A stretch of DNA of 64,000 nucleotides from Protula sp. h YS-2021 (Eukaryota; Annelida; Polychaeta; Sabellida; Serpulidae). The stretch lies in assembly GCA_949752745.1 (NCBI GenBank), contig OX457028.1:3509996-3573995 (forward strand). The letters are read 5' to 3'. A model generated the notes under the pieces. The model did not search any database and was not told where the DNA came from. It saw only the letters and a list, made by a program, of their open reading frames with translations. Shown here piece by piece: positions 47,924 to 59,018 of the stretch (position 1 is its first letter; each line of letters begins with the position of its first letter). The translations under genes were made by a program, and so were the position numbers.

Positions 47924-50070
47924 TTTTCTTGTGATATCAAGAAAATGTTCTACCATTATAGAGTGCCTCAACACCAACGCAACTTCCTTCGCTTTTTATA
48001 GTGGTCAGGTGGTGACTTGTCGCGGGAGCCTTATGCAGAATGTGTGTACACATATTTGGGGCTATTTCATGTTTCAATTACGGACTCAAACAAGCCGCAA
48101 AGGATTATGAGGGCGTTTGTGAAACTGATGCTGGAGACTTCATCAGATCACAATTTTATGCGAATGACGGTCTCACATCACTCTGCAATGAAGCATCAGC
48201 AATTAGCCTTATCCAAAGGACAGTGCAGCTATACGCAAGAGCAAACCTGCAGCTTCATAAATTCGTCTCAAATTTACCAGGGAAGCGGGTAACCACAGTA
48301 GTTATGACACGAAAGTAAACGCCATCAGAAAGTGCGCTTGGCGTTAAATGAAGTGTTTATACAGACGTGTTTAAGAGTTGTAGCCAAAGAAAAGCGCATA
48401 ACGAGGCGAGGGATATTATCGACAGTTTCCTCAATAGTACGACTACTTGGGCTTTATATATATCTTTCCTGATTGGAAAGAGGATTCTTCAGGACATCTG
48501 TACAAGTGGCGCAGGACGGGATGATAAAGATTCTGGGCATGTGGCATTGAGATGGCAAAATGGGATTGACCGTATGTCAGATGTCAGATTTAGCTGTCAA
48601 AATCGTCCAGCTGTTAGAACGAGAACTTGAATTACCAAATGCAATGCACTTCTTCCAGACGGATAGAGTCTGGACGATAGAGTCGTGCTGGAGTGTATAA
48701 CTAATTTCGCGTGTTTGTGGCCAATCGAATGGTTATATCCTGTCACGCTCTCACAGGAAACAATGGCAAGTTGTGCCTGGGTCACAGAATGTTGCGAACT
48801 TGGCTTCTAGAGGCAGCCTAGTGAACGAGTTCCTTCAGTCCAAATGATTTAGTAGTCCCGTATTTTTGTGTGAGCCCAGATTGTCTCAGACACAGGAATT
48901 TTATTATTGATGCTACTCAGATCCAGAAGTTAAGGAAGTAACTCTTTTGCTAGTACAGCCTCACCGAATTTCAATGTTAGCCAATTTAGTCATATTCCAG
49001 ATTGACTTCGGTTACGTAAGACAGTTCCAGACCTTGATACTCGTAAGGGAAAACATCAATGAAGTCAAAGGCACAAGACCAAAACAAATCTGTTTGATTC
49101 ATTGCAGACTTAGCTTCAGCAGAGGCCGAAGTGTTGCAATCAGGTCAACAGATCTAATTTCCTATGCGCTATCTGCTGGTCATTCCGTCCATTCATAAAG
49201 TCTTTGAGCAAACTGGATTGCTTCCTGCAAGATGGTCTCATCAGAGTCGGAGGTCGCTTCCGACGCAGTGGCATGCCTGATGAAACGGTGCATCTAGTTG
49301 TCATTCCCAGGAAATCTCACCTGAGCAAGTTTGTAGTAGTATACTGCCATTCCAAGATTCTGCATCAAAGAAGAGGCAGAGCACTAAATATTGGCATCAA
49401 GAAATTGAATTATTTGTTGCAGAGATCTAGAGTATCATTCTGTATCATCTAGAGCTACATTCAGATTGCTTCAAGTGCAGACGTATACGCACTGCCCCAG
49501 AGATTCCGAGAATGGAAGATTTACCACACGATCGTGTACAGTCAAGTGCAGTGTTCACCTTTTGTGGTGTAGACTTTGGAAAGTTTGTTGTTCGTGAGGA
49601 AAGGAAAGAGGTCAAAAGATGGGTATGTCTGTTTATTTGTCTTGCTTCACACGCTGTTCATTTCGACGTTGCAAATTCCTTGAAAGCAAGCTCTTTTATT
49701 AACGCTCTACGACAGTTCATTGCTGTCCGAGGTCAATTATCCTTGCTGAGAATTTCAAAAACGTAAAGATCTGTACTTCATTAAACGTTGGAGAAGAGTT
49801 CAATTTTTGGTTAATCAATTTTGGCTGCTGTGGTGTCTGGAATATGTACCTATTCAGGTTAACGATGTAGTTCTGGTTAGGGATGGGGAATCATCGAGAA
49901 ACCAGTGGAGGCTAGCTAGAATTTCTACGGTCAATCTATCTATCGGGTTCGTAGCGTCCGGTTAGTTCTAGGTGACCGAGATCTGTCTAAATCTGGCAAG
50001 CGCTTACACAATCTCACAGAACTAGAAAGACCTATACATAAACTAGTTCTTCTTGTAGAAGTAGTGTAGC
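47420..50070 (+). pseudogene. BEL/Pao LTR retrotransposon polyprotein, decayed
   Basis: Fragments in several frames follow the BEL/Pao order. A possible protease piece lies near 47423-47608. Reverse transcriptase runs from about 47740: VVFDCNYWFERKSLKDCLL, SRPNLTNSLVGALLRF, FSCDIKKMFYHYRVPQHQRN, then FIRSQFYANDGL, where the catalytic FYxDDGL has N for the first D, and LQLHKFVSN. Next come ISFLIGKRILQDIC (48440-48510), the integrase zinc-binding block GLIRVGGRFRRSG ... HQRRGRALN (49230-49400), the integrase core MEDLPHDRVQSSAVFTFCGV ... CLASHAVHFDVANS (49512-49740), and a DUF5641-type tail VNDVVLVRDGESSRNQWRLA ending near 50070. Many stops are present. No clear LTR pair was found. Confidence 0.85.
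47860..47919 (+). repeat. (GA)n microsatellite inside the reverse transcriptase relic
   Basis: About 30 ag units lie between codons for LLRF and SCDIKKMF of the BEL/Pao reverse transcriptase. The frame is the same on both sides. Confidence 0.95.
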
Positions 50071-50146
50071 AAGCATATATGTATGTACTGCAGAAAATGT
50101 ATCAAGTCAATTAAAATGTAATTTGTAGTGCTATTAGTTCTGTTTA

Positions 50147-50381
50147 TCGGTTTTTAAGCTTGTCAAGGAAAAATTGAAATGATCTAGTACAAGTTCAAGT
50201 TGGCTTCCTCAACTCAGGATTTTGCCAGACCAGTCGAATCTCTGGAAACACAACTTTACGAAACATGACCATAAGGGCTGTTTATGCTTCTTGTTTTTCT
50301 TTTAATCCGGCGATGTACTAACCTTATCTAGATTTGGAAATAACATGAAGTTACTTATGTATGATTTATTCAAGACAAATT
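50147..50381 (+). repeat. Inverted duplication, left arm
   Basis: About 235 bp. It is nearly identical, in reverse complement, to 51401-51632. Shared phrases include 'ttcctcaactcaggattttg', 'acaactttacgaaacatgac' and 'aatccggcgatgtactaa'. Confidence 0.88.
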
Positions 50382-50604
50382 TTAGCAATGTATAATTAAT
50401 GTCATTTCAACAGTTAGGAAAAATTAGATTATTTTTTGGGAGCCATGTGAAGGTCTGGCTGTTTATATGTAGAATTCAAGTTGTTTGTTACTACCGTTAC
50501 ACCCCTCGTTAATTGAACTCGCCCTACCGACGTCAGCTGTTTGGTGATTTGTGCCTTGTCATTCCAAAGCAATATGTTCAATGCTTAACATGTGACAATC
50601 GGAC

Positions 50605-52133
50605 TTAAAAGTGCTGGTGGTAATAATGCCAGTAACTTTTATTTTTAAGAGAGTATTTAGATTTAATTTTGATTAAATTCATAGGATCAACCTCTGACAC
50701 GACTTCATGACAATGAATGGTAGCATTTGGAGTACAATATTCAGAGCAAGGTGTACCATATTTTCCAATAGTTACAATGGTCACATTATTGAATGAGTTT
50801 TCTGGAAATGACATATAGGTTACGTCGTAAAGGCAGCCGTAATCATTGTACTCAGCTGAAATATAATGTTTGAAATGGAAACAAGTTTATCGTTGTGTCA
50901 CTATCACTAATTTAATATTGTGTCTTCAACAAAACTTTTATGGTGAACTCATGACATTCAAGGATTCCATTACGTGGTCGAGTATTATCTTAAAGAATCA
51001 AATCAATCCGCTCTAATAAAACACAAGACTTTTTTTAAGGAATATTCCATTTTATTATTACTGGAATATTCCATAATATTATCACTTTTATTTGTATATT
51101 TATTTGGTTAACCATGTAGATGTGCTGAAGTAACTTCACAATTGAGTAATGCAAGCGAACTGTTTGTGTCCATTGATTTTCCTGTACAACGTTTCTGATT
51201 GTATCTCAAGCGAAAGAATTTTTTTCCTTTATGATCAGAAACAAGATCCATATGTCCTGCATCGATTTTATTACAGTTTGTGTCAACGTCTTTGATAAAA
51301 GACGGCTGTTCACCCCTTCCATTTTCGACCTCCTTATTGTCTTGGCGTAGCTTTTTTCCCAAGTCTTAGTTTCTCGATTATTCTTCGTTGGTCTTCTAAA
51401 TTGTCTTTAATAAATCATACATAGTAATTTCATGTTATTTCCAAATCTAGATAAGATTAGTACATCGCCGGATTAAAAGAAAAACAAGAGGCATAAACAA
51501 CCCTTATGGTCATGTTTCGTAAAGTTGTGTTTCGACAGATTCGACTGGTATGGCAAAATCCTGAGTTGAGGAAGCTAAATTGAACTTATACTTGATCAAT
51601 GCAATTTTCCTTGACAAGCTTAAAAACCCATAATAAAACGAAAACTACAAAAACAAATGTTTTCTTCTACTTTGATAGATCTCTCCAGTCAACAATTATC
51701 ATTACCTACATAGAAAACTATATTTTAAAGTATTTGAATAGAAGCAATGGTGACTTATCCATGCAACTAAAAATAAAAATATTTGGTCTAAAATAATATC
51801 TGTTGTTGATAAAACATAAGCCGCATTTTAGCCACCTCTGATTCTAGCAAGGCTTTCCCGAGGACTATCTAAATTATCAATATTAATAGTTATTCAGCCA
51901 TTAAGTTGAAGGAACTGTAATACATCAACCTTTTGCCACAATTACTTTTTATATTTGAAATAATTTCGTTCGTTTAAAGTTAAAGAATAATGGTCGTAAC
52001 AAATTATGGTAGCTTCAAGATTGTAATATAGGAAACGGTTATATAAAAATGAATATTTAACGCATACCTTAACCATCTTCATACTCTTGAGAAAGCAAAG
52101 TGCTATCATGTACGTAATTTTGCTCAATAGCAT
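50605..52133 (-). pseudogene. C1q/lectin gene, copy B, truncated
   Basis: Exon 1 (52133-52068) is intact: MLLSKITYMIALCFLKS ... KMVK then gtatgc, the same layout as copy C. Exon 2 (51868-51800) stays in frame (EVAKMRLMFYQQQ) but its donor has changed from gt to at. The coil exon (about 51400-51108) reads NLEDQRRIIEKLRLGKK and shifts frame by one base there. The SUEL-like lectin exon (50855-50605) reads EYNDYGCLYDVTYMS ... TIGKYGTPCSEYCTPN and breaks off after about 80 residues, before its last cysteines. No C1q exon follows; dead BEL/Pao sequence and an inverted repeat arm lie there instead. Confidence 0.8.
51401..51632 (-). repeat. Inverted duplication, right arm (copy B intron)
   Basis: This is intron 2 and coil-exon border sequence of copy B, judged by the conserved 'ctagataag' near the acceptor also seen in copy C. 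The left arm at 50147-50381 is therefore the derived, inverted copy. Confidence 0.85.
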
Positions 52134-52562
52134 TGATTGTCTACGATTGTTTTGATTGTCTACGAAATATTTCCTAAAATTCTTTATTTTACAAATAAAG
52201 AAGCTTGGTCGAAATTACATATATGATTCAAGGTTTCAAGTGCATGTAAAATAGCCATGAGTACATTCAGTAACGATTTAGGATACATGTGCGCCACCGT
52301 GATGGCAATTTTCTTCCGTTAATGAGGCGTTATTAAACAGTAGATAATAATGTTTTAGTGTATGTACTTTCCATTACAGAATAACTTAAACTGAGAACTG
52401 ACCAAATTATTTGAAATCACCTTATCATATTTTTTCTTCAAAGGTACCTTCAAAATGTGCCCATATTATAATAATTGTAGAGTAGAGAAAACACAAAGAT
52501 TGCATTCAAATACATTATGCATTTGATCGGTCACCGTATTGCTGGGGTCTGTTTTTGGCACT

Positions 52563-54505
52563 GTATGTTCTGGATACGTATCTAGAACGAATAGTCTGTT
52601 TAGGAAAGGGTTGGTGTAAATGACAGGAAAAACATTGTTGTTGGGTTGGTGTTGCGTTGTTGTTATTGTTGTTGTTGTTGTTGTTGTTGAATCGTTGTTG
52701 TGTTGGTGCTGCTATGTTGTTGCTGCGTTGTCTATTAGGTTGATTTGAATCATGTTTTCATTAAAATATCTGAGTTATATTTTTCATTATTAATAATGAC
52801 GGCATTTCCCAAAGAAAAAAATTAAGCGGGAATAACTTTAATACTATTGGATCGATTTCATCCAGCTTTTACCGAACTGTTCAGCAGGATTATTACCTTT
52901 ATTAGAGTATAAAGTGAACGTTGAAACTTCGTTTACATATTATAAAAAAGACATACTTTAAATGGTTTTATTAATACACTTAAATACATAGCGCTTAAAT
53001 TAATAACAATGTTACAACATTTGTTGATTGACAAATCAACAACTTAGCAACAATGCAACAACGTCGTTGTTGTTCCGTTGATGTTGTTGCGTTGTGGTGG
53101 TTGTTGCGTTGTCTATTAGGTTGATTTCAACCATGTTTTCATCAAAGTATCTAACGTTTTGTTTTTTGTTATTGATGACGGTTTTGTTGAGTTGTTGTCA
53201 CCGTTGTTGTCATATATATATTGAAACTGAAAAAAATTATCATTTGAGAACTGGATGTGGAACCGAAAAGATAATCAATGCAACATTTGATCGAAATCTT
53301 ACCATTGGCCACAAAATATTACAAGACACTTAATGCATACACACACTTCAGAAATGATGAAGAATTGAGATAGATATGCGATACTAAAAACACACATATC
53401 GCGGATACTTTAGATAAGCCTTCTGTGGAAAGTCAAAGCATCAACATGGCTGAAAAGAATGTATACGTTTATATAGAATGTGGTGCGTTATAAAACAGTC
53501 AAGAAGCTTTGTTAAAACATAGGCAACATTGTGGCGAGGGTGATGATGACAGCAGTTCTAAAAGTCAGTCAGAAAAAGACTCTGTTTGGTATAATATAAC
53601 TCAAGAAGTCTACCATGGTGACAAATTTCAAGAAAAGGTTTCAGAATATGAAGAACAAGGGGCTGAAGATGCAGGTGAAAGAGCAAGTAATGACCTTCGA
53701 CCCATTTATAAGCGTAGACTAAAACAACTGTTTATGAGACTACTCAAATATGCCCAACGTCTATAACAAAGCGAATATTATCAAAATATTGTAGAAGACT
53801 GTAATTACTTTGTTGATGAAAAACATTACTAGTATTCAAAGGACTAAAGGCGGCTATTAGAAGTAACTATGCATTCTTTACAGAGCTTCTAGATGAGGTG
53901 ACAATGACGAAAGCAACGACGAAGAAAGTGATGTGGATGAGGAGAGTGAGGTGAAAAAGAGTGAAACAGATGAAGAAACCTAGACTTATTTGACTAAATT
54001 TTATAATAAAGACTTCGAAAATAAAAAATTGTTGTAATATTGTTATTGATTTAAGTGCTATGTATTTAAGTGTATCAATAAAACTATTTAGTATATGTCT
54101 GCCTTTTAATGGATAAACGCAGTTTCAACGTTTTTCACATATTCAACGGTCAGTATATCCTCCTGCTGAACAATTTGGTAAAATGGTTGAAATCGGTCCA
54201 GTAGCTTAAAAGTTATCCCCGTTTAAATTTTTGTTTTAGTAAATGCCATCAATAATAAAAAACATAAAGTTATATACTTTGATAAAAACATGGTTAAAAT
54301 CAAGCTAATAGACAACGCAAAAACACTGTTTGTTTCTTATCACTTATACCAACCCTTTCCAAAACAGGCTGTATGTAATGGATACGCATCCACAACATAC
54401 ATAACCAAAACAGATGACATCATTTATGGCTATGTTTTTTCTATCATTAATACCAAACCTATCCAGAACATAGATGTATGTTCTGGATACGTATCCAGAA
54501 CATGC
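52563..54505. mobile_element. 1.9-kb element with terminal inverted repeats of about 450-480 bp, class unassigned
   Basis: 52563-53020 matches the reverse complement of 54020-54505 over its whole length. Shared phrases include 'gttctggatacgtat', 'ggaaagggttggt', 'gcgttgtctattag', 'tgttcagcagga', 'acacttaaatacatagc' and 'aataacaat(g/a)ttacaaca'. The left arm has an expanded (GTT)n. A further direct copy of 'gttgtctattaggttgattt' lies at about 53113. The ~1-kb centre holds decayed coding sequence. Long inverted repeats occur in Polinton/Maverick, MULE-like and other DNA elements; nothing here decides between them. Confidence 0.75.
53509..53766 (+). pseudogene. Acidic coding relic inside the long-inverted-repeat element
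   Basis: The relic is 85 residues: a polar acidic segment (GEGDDDSSSKSQSEKDSVWY), then a helical part ending LRPIYKRRLKQLFMRLLKYA. Similar-quality coding traces continue to about 53990 in other frames (YFVDEKHY, LKAAIRSNYAFFTELLDE and an acidic tail). It looks like a transposon-encoded protein broken by frameshifts. I do not recognise the family. Confidence 0.4.
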
Positions 54506-54570
54506 ATAGCCAAATCAGATGATGTGACTTCATGCCGTCACTTCCGGTCAGTTTCTTTCTATCCCATCTC

Positions 54571-54690
54571 TGACGTCATCGATTACGTGGGGGCTTCATG
54601 ATGTCACTTCTCTGACGTCATCAATTACGTGGCGGGGGTCTGACGTCATCAGTTACGTGGCGGGGGTCTGACGTCAGCGATTACGTGGCG
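54571..54690. promoter_or_regulatory. Cluster of four CRE palindromes in 28-bp tandem units
   Basis: TGACGTCA, the full cAMP-response/ATF site, occurs at 54571, 54613, 54641 and 54669. Each is followed by atyr-ttacgtggcggggg. The last three sites are exactly 28 bp apart. No coding start was found close by, so a regulatory role is inference. Confidence 0.5.
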
Positions 54691-55053
54691 GGGGTGGAAC
54701 ATACATTCTCCCCCTACTGATAGAAAAAACACACTTTTTCGTATCATTTTTCTTTCAAACTTTTACGTGAATCGCAACGATTTCAAGTAGAAAGTAACTA
54801 CATAGTCGAAGAATGAAAGCCTGATATTGGTTAATCCTTACAGGCTCTGCAAATATAGAATCAAATAATATGAAAAATCAATCTTTGTAGGTTAAAGGTC
54901 TCGCCAACTTTTTCTGTGCATCTTGTTTATCTATATGTGTCTTATATGTGTCTGTTTATCTTATCTCAAGCTTCATCACGACCGCTATCACTCAGTCTGT
55001 CACTTTATATCCTTCACTATAACTTATATCACTTTCTTTCCACAGCCTTCTCT

Positions 55054-55253
55054 NNNNNNNNNNNNNNNNNNNNNNNNNNNNNNNNNNNNNNNNNNNNNNN
55101 NNNNNNNNNNNNNNNNNNNNNNNNNNNNNNNNNNNNNNNNNNNNNNNNNNNNNNNNNNNNNNNNNNNNNNNNNNNNNNNNNNNNNNNNNNNNNNNNNNNN
55201 NNNNNNNNNNNNNNNNNNNNNNNNNNNNNNNNNNNNNNNNNNNNNNNNNNNNN
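55054..55253. other. Assembly gap of 200 N
   Basis: Exactly 200 N between CT-rich sequences, so the gap probably covers a low-complexity pyrimidine tract. Confidence 1.
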
Positions 55254-55399
55254 TTCTCTATCATCCACCATCGCTCCTTCCCTTCTCTCATTTCTTAATA
55301 TTTTCCCCTTTCCACTATCTCGGGTTTTATTCTTTTCCTCTGCATTTGCCATCCACTCACTCTCTTTTTCAACCTCTCTTTCTCTCGCTGACTAACGCC

Positions 55400-56980
55400 A
55401 TTTTCTCCTAGCTCGGGTCACTACTATCACTCCCTCTGCATGTTCTCTTTTCTAGCCTTATATGTTATATTTGTCCCTGGCTACATTTTTCAGCTTAGAA
55501 AGCATAGCAGAATACAACCAAAGTAACCGCAAATGCCTGTTTATATTAAGCTTTTATTTCAAGTTATGTCACTAAAATAGTAATTGTGTTTTGTGTCTGT
55601 TATTGAATATCCGTAAATGTATATAGCGTAAAATAATCACTAGACAATGAAAAATTTCACCGGATGTTTTACTGTTCCAAGATTAAAATTGGGCAATTTA
55701 TACATACCATGTTTAACACATTTAGTGACGTTAGAAAATGAAGCAATAAATGTATGGCCTTGCGCTGGGTGTAGAATACATCTAAAATGTATCAGAATTG
55801 CTTTGCAAAAACGCAAATGCTTTCAGGTATCACCACTTATATGCCGCCGTGTTTATAAATTCTATAGTGCGGGGATAAAGGATCAATCTCCGGCACGGCA
55901 GTCAATGGTCGCATTAGGGGTAAGTTATATAATATTTTATCAACAACAATTATGATATTACCGGGCATGGAATATATATCCGTATCCATTGCAATCAACT
56001 GACACATGGGAATGCATGTCACTAAATGATCACGGCTATCATTTCTATGGCAACATTTTAAAAGTTTAACATATTTGATATATCAAAACGTTTTAGGAGA
56101 ATCAATGACGTTTCTAGTCTATTTTGAAGAAGTGCGTGGTTTAGAATATTACATGAAATACTTTAAAGAGCTGAATTTCAAGAAATATTTAATCCTCTCA
56201 AATTAGGCATAGCACACACACTCTTATGGTATCGTCTTAATGACACATGCCATTATGCATTATGTCTGTTAATTTAGTGCATTTATTTGATTGCCCACGG
56301 ATTAAACTGGCAAGTACATAATACAGAACGAAAATGATGGTGGTGTTGAAATTCTTCGTAAAAATTGCTTAAAACGAAACGAATTTGTTCAATATTCCTT
56401 AGAAAAAAATATAATATAAAATATAATATCATAAAATATAATAAGAAAAAAATATAATATAATATAATATAAAATATCCGCCTGTTCTCTGTTGATTTTA
56501 CTATAGATTTTATAACTTTTTTGTAAATTTTATAAAAGATCGATTTTCTGATTCTTCTTTACCTTCACCTGGTCGATATTTTAAAGTCTCAGTTTTCAGA
56601 TTGTACTTCCCTTACCCTCGAAAACCTTCAGTAAAGTAGTAAATCCGAGAAATTTCAAGTAATTTTAGATAGGTTAAGATCGTTATCAATTTAAAATGCA
56701 AATGCAATATGAGAAATAATTATGCGCTTTTATTTATTTTTTTTATTTTACCATATTTAAAGAAAATGATTGGCTTAATAACTCGAATTTGAAGACAGGC
56801 ACGTTGAACCAGTTGCATCCATTTCAGTGGTTCACTGATTTAAATTGAATTCGCATTATAACGACTTTAATGAGTAGAGGTAAATATACCCCAAAAGTGT
56901 AAAATACATACGTAAGCCTAATTAACAGTCGCCTTATGTTCTCTCTGTTTTAAAAGATGTAATAAGAAATGTTTTCAATA
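55400..56980. other. Non-coding stretch, no gene recognised
   Basis: AT-rich with (ATAAT)-type simple sequence at 56405-56475. The open frame at 55647-55955 (+) has seven cysteines but no recognisable domain. Confidence 0.4.
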
Positions 56981-56984
56981 AAAA

Positions 56985-57300
56985 AATTATATATCACCGT
57001 ATCAATGAGAGGATACTACAAACTTTTTGACAATTGACAGCTTGACATAATTCCATTTTATGTAAATGTTGAAAAAAAAATTACAAGATTTTATGTAAAT
57101 AGATAACATATCAACACAGACCTATCCAGGGACAACAGGTCAAAGAGACCTTTTCCCAATATCACTCTTTTTGTCTGGGAAAAAATGTTTCGATCAACAT
57201 GGATTTGATTATTATTTGATATGTATTCAGTCACAGCTGGCATTTAATGCTATGCGCATTTCAGTCGCTATATGGCCTTTGCATCATTGTTAAGTTGAAG
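56985..57300 (+). repeat. Dispersed repeat, copy 2
   Basis: Diverged copy of 19990-20316: 'atatcaccgtatcaatgaga', 'tatcaacacagacctatcc', 'gatcaacatggattt', and 'atgcgcatttcagtcgcta' in the same order and orientation. Confidence 0.65.
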
Positions 57301-57309
57301 AATAAGTGA

Positions 57310-58640
57310 CTCAAAGAATTCTTCTAACTTTATTTACATATAATCTTCAGAAAAATGCAAACGATTATCTAATAAAAAAATCTAAAAAAAAAACAACATA
57401 ATATAAATACATTCATTGAAAATTTAGGACCAACTTTATAGAAATCAGTCATTACAATGATATCACATGCCTCCGGACAAGTTAGTTGTTCAATCTAATA
57501 TATTGCCACATTTTAAAATGAACATGTTGCTTTTCCTAATCTCACCTTGAGCAAAAAATGACCATAATTAATTGAAACTGTTAGAAGTGCCATGATAATA
57601 ACAATCGTCTTCCATACATATCTCCCGCAACAGATTTTTAATCAAATAGTTTTCTGCTGTTCAGAGGACGCTGTTAAGCAAAAAAAACACGTCTACTGTT
57701 TCTTGGCAAACATTTAAATTTCATTTAATTAAATCCGTTACATTCGGCAATTTTCAATAATTATAACATTTATAGATTTATGCATGTTAGTCTGTAATTT
57801 CTTAGACACGTTGAATTTAGACTGTGTTTTTCCACAGCAGAGTTTTTACTTTAAATTTAATATTTTGCAGGAAAAGCCTTTCTAAATATTTACTGGGTCG
57901 TCTTATGGTGATCAGCGTGCTGAGGAACGTGGCGTTTGCATACTTCTAAGTATTTTAGCTGACACTCATAACCCAGGAAATACAAGTCTATTTTATATGA
58001 AGTTCTTACAACGGCTAGTTTGTTTTATATGACCATCTTATTCAGCCAGCATAGAGATTAAGTTTAGTTTAATGCATGACATTTTTTGAATACAAGCTCT
58101 TTCAAATTAAAGTTTCAAAGAGTAGCATATTGCTTGGGAAATGGTTCGCCTTTCATTCGGGCACAAGTGACATAAAAATCTATTCCAAATCGGATCATGA
58201 ACTATAAAGCACCAATAGCCAGAACACATAACCAGGAGACGAACAATCATAATAAGAGATCTGCTGTTTTGCCGACGACGGTGCCTAATATATGGGCTCT
58301 CTAACGGACCCCTGTGCCAAATTTTCTTTAACGATAAATTTGAAAAAATCAAATAGTAGTCCTTGCGCAATTTTTATACTGATATATTACCGGAAACATT
58401 TTGAATCAATCATCACTGGCAGTAGTGCATAAGTCTGTTGTCTTAGTTCTACAGTCACTGACACCCACATTCTCGATTATAAAATCGAATAAGGCACAGA
58501 AAATCGGAAACAACTTTCGATCTCCTAAGAAAAACGGCACAGGATAACTGTCATCTAACAATAGCACACTACTCTACGGACAACATGCCCCAGACAACAG
58601 TTTTCACATAGAAAGCCTAGGTGCATACCTGGTGTAAAAA
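57310..58640. other. Non-coding stretch with possible relic of a C1q-gene upstream region
   Basis: 'ccatacatatctcccgcaac' and 'agatttttaa' at 57612-57645 resemble 'caatacatatctcccacata' and 'gatttttaa' at 61520-61548, just upstream of copy C. No exon was found beside it. The rest shows nothing recognisable. Confidence 0.3.
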
Positions 58641-58654
58641 GAATCAGAATACCC

Positions 58655-58830
58655 AGCCTTACTGACCTACTCAGACAGAGATGCTTGGGTTGGCTTACGT
58701 TAGCATACGATCACCGGATGGAGGATGGAAGAATACCAAAGGATCTTCTGTATGGCGAACTTGCTGCAGCGAACAGGCCCGTTGGCAAAGTCAAAGCTCC
58801 GTTTCAAAAATGCATGGCTACTCTAACTTT
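58655..58830 (+). pseudogene. LINE reverse transcriptase C-terminal relic
   Basis: The frame reads LLRQRCLGWLT ... MEDGRIPKDLLYGELAAANRP followed by VGKVKAPFQKC. This matches the conserved tail after the reverse transcriptase in many animal LINEs, where the pattern is RWLGHv.Rm.D.RIPk.lLyGEL..G.R..G.p...f.D. The sequence before and after is not coding, so it is an isolated fragment. Confidence 0.65.
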
Positions 58831-59018
58831 CAAAACAAGTATTATAACATTTCTACATACTGTATGTAACGAAATTTTTAATTGTATAAACTAATAATTA
58901 AAAGCTATTTATTTAACCATTTGTTTATAATTGTACCTGCTACCTGATTCAATGATAAAGGTTTACAGATACATCCTTATACGATGCTGTGTCTTAAGAT
59001 ACACAAGATGATGCCTAC

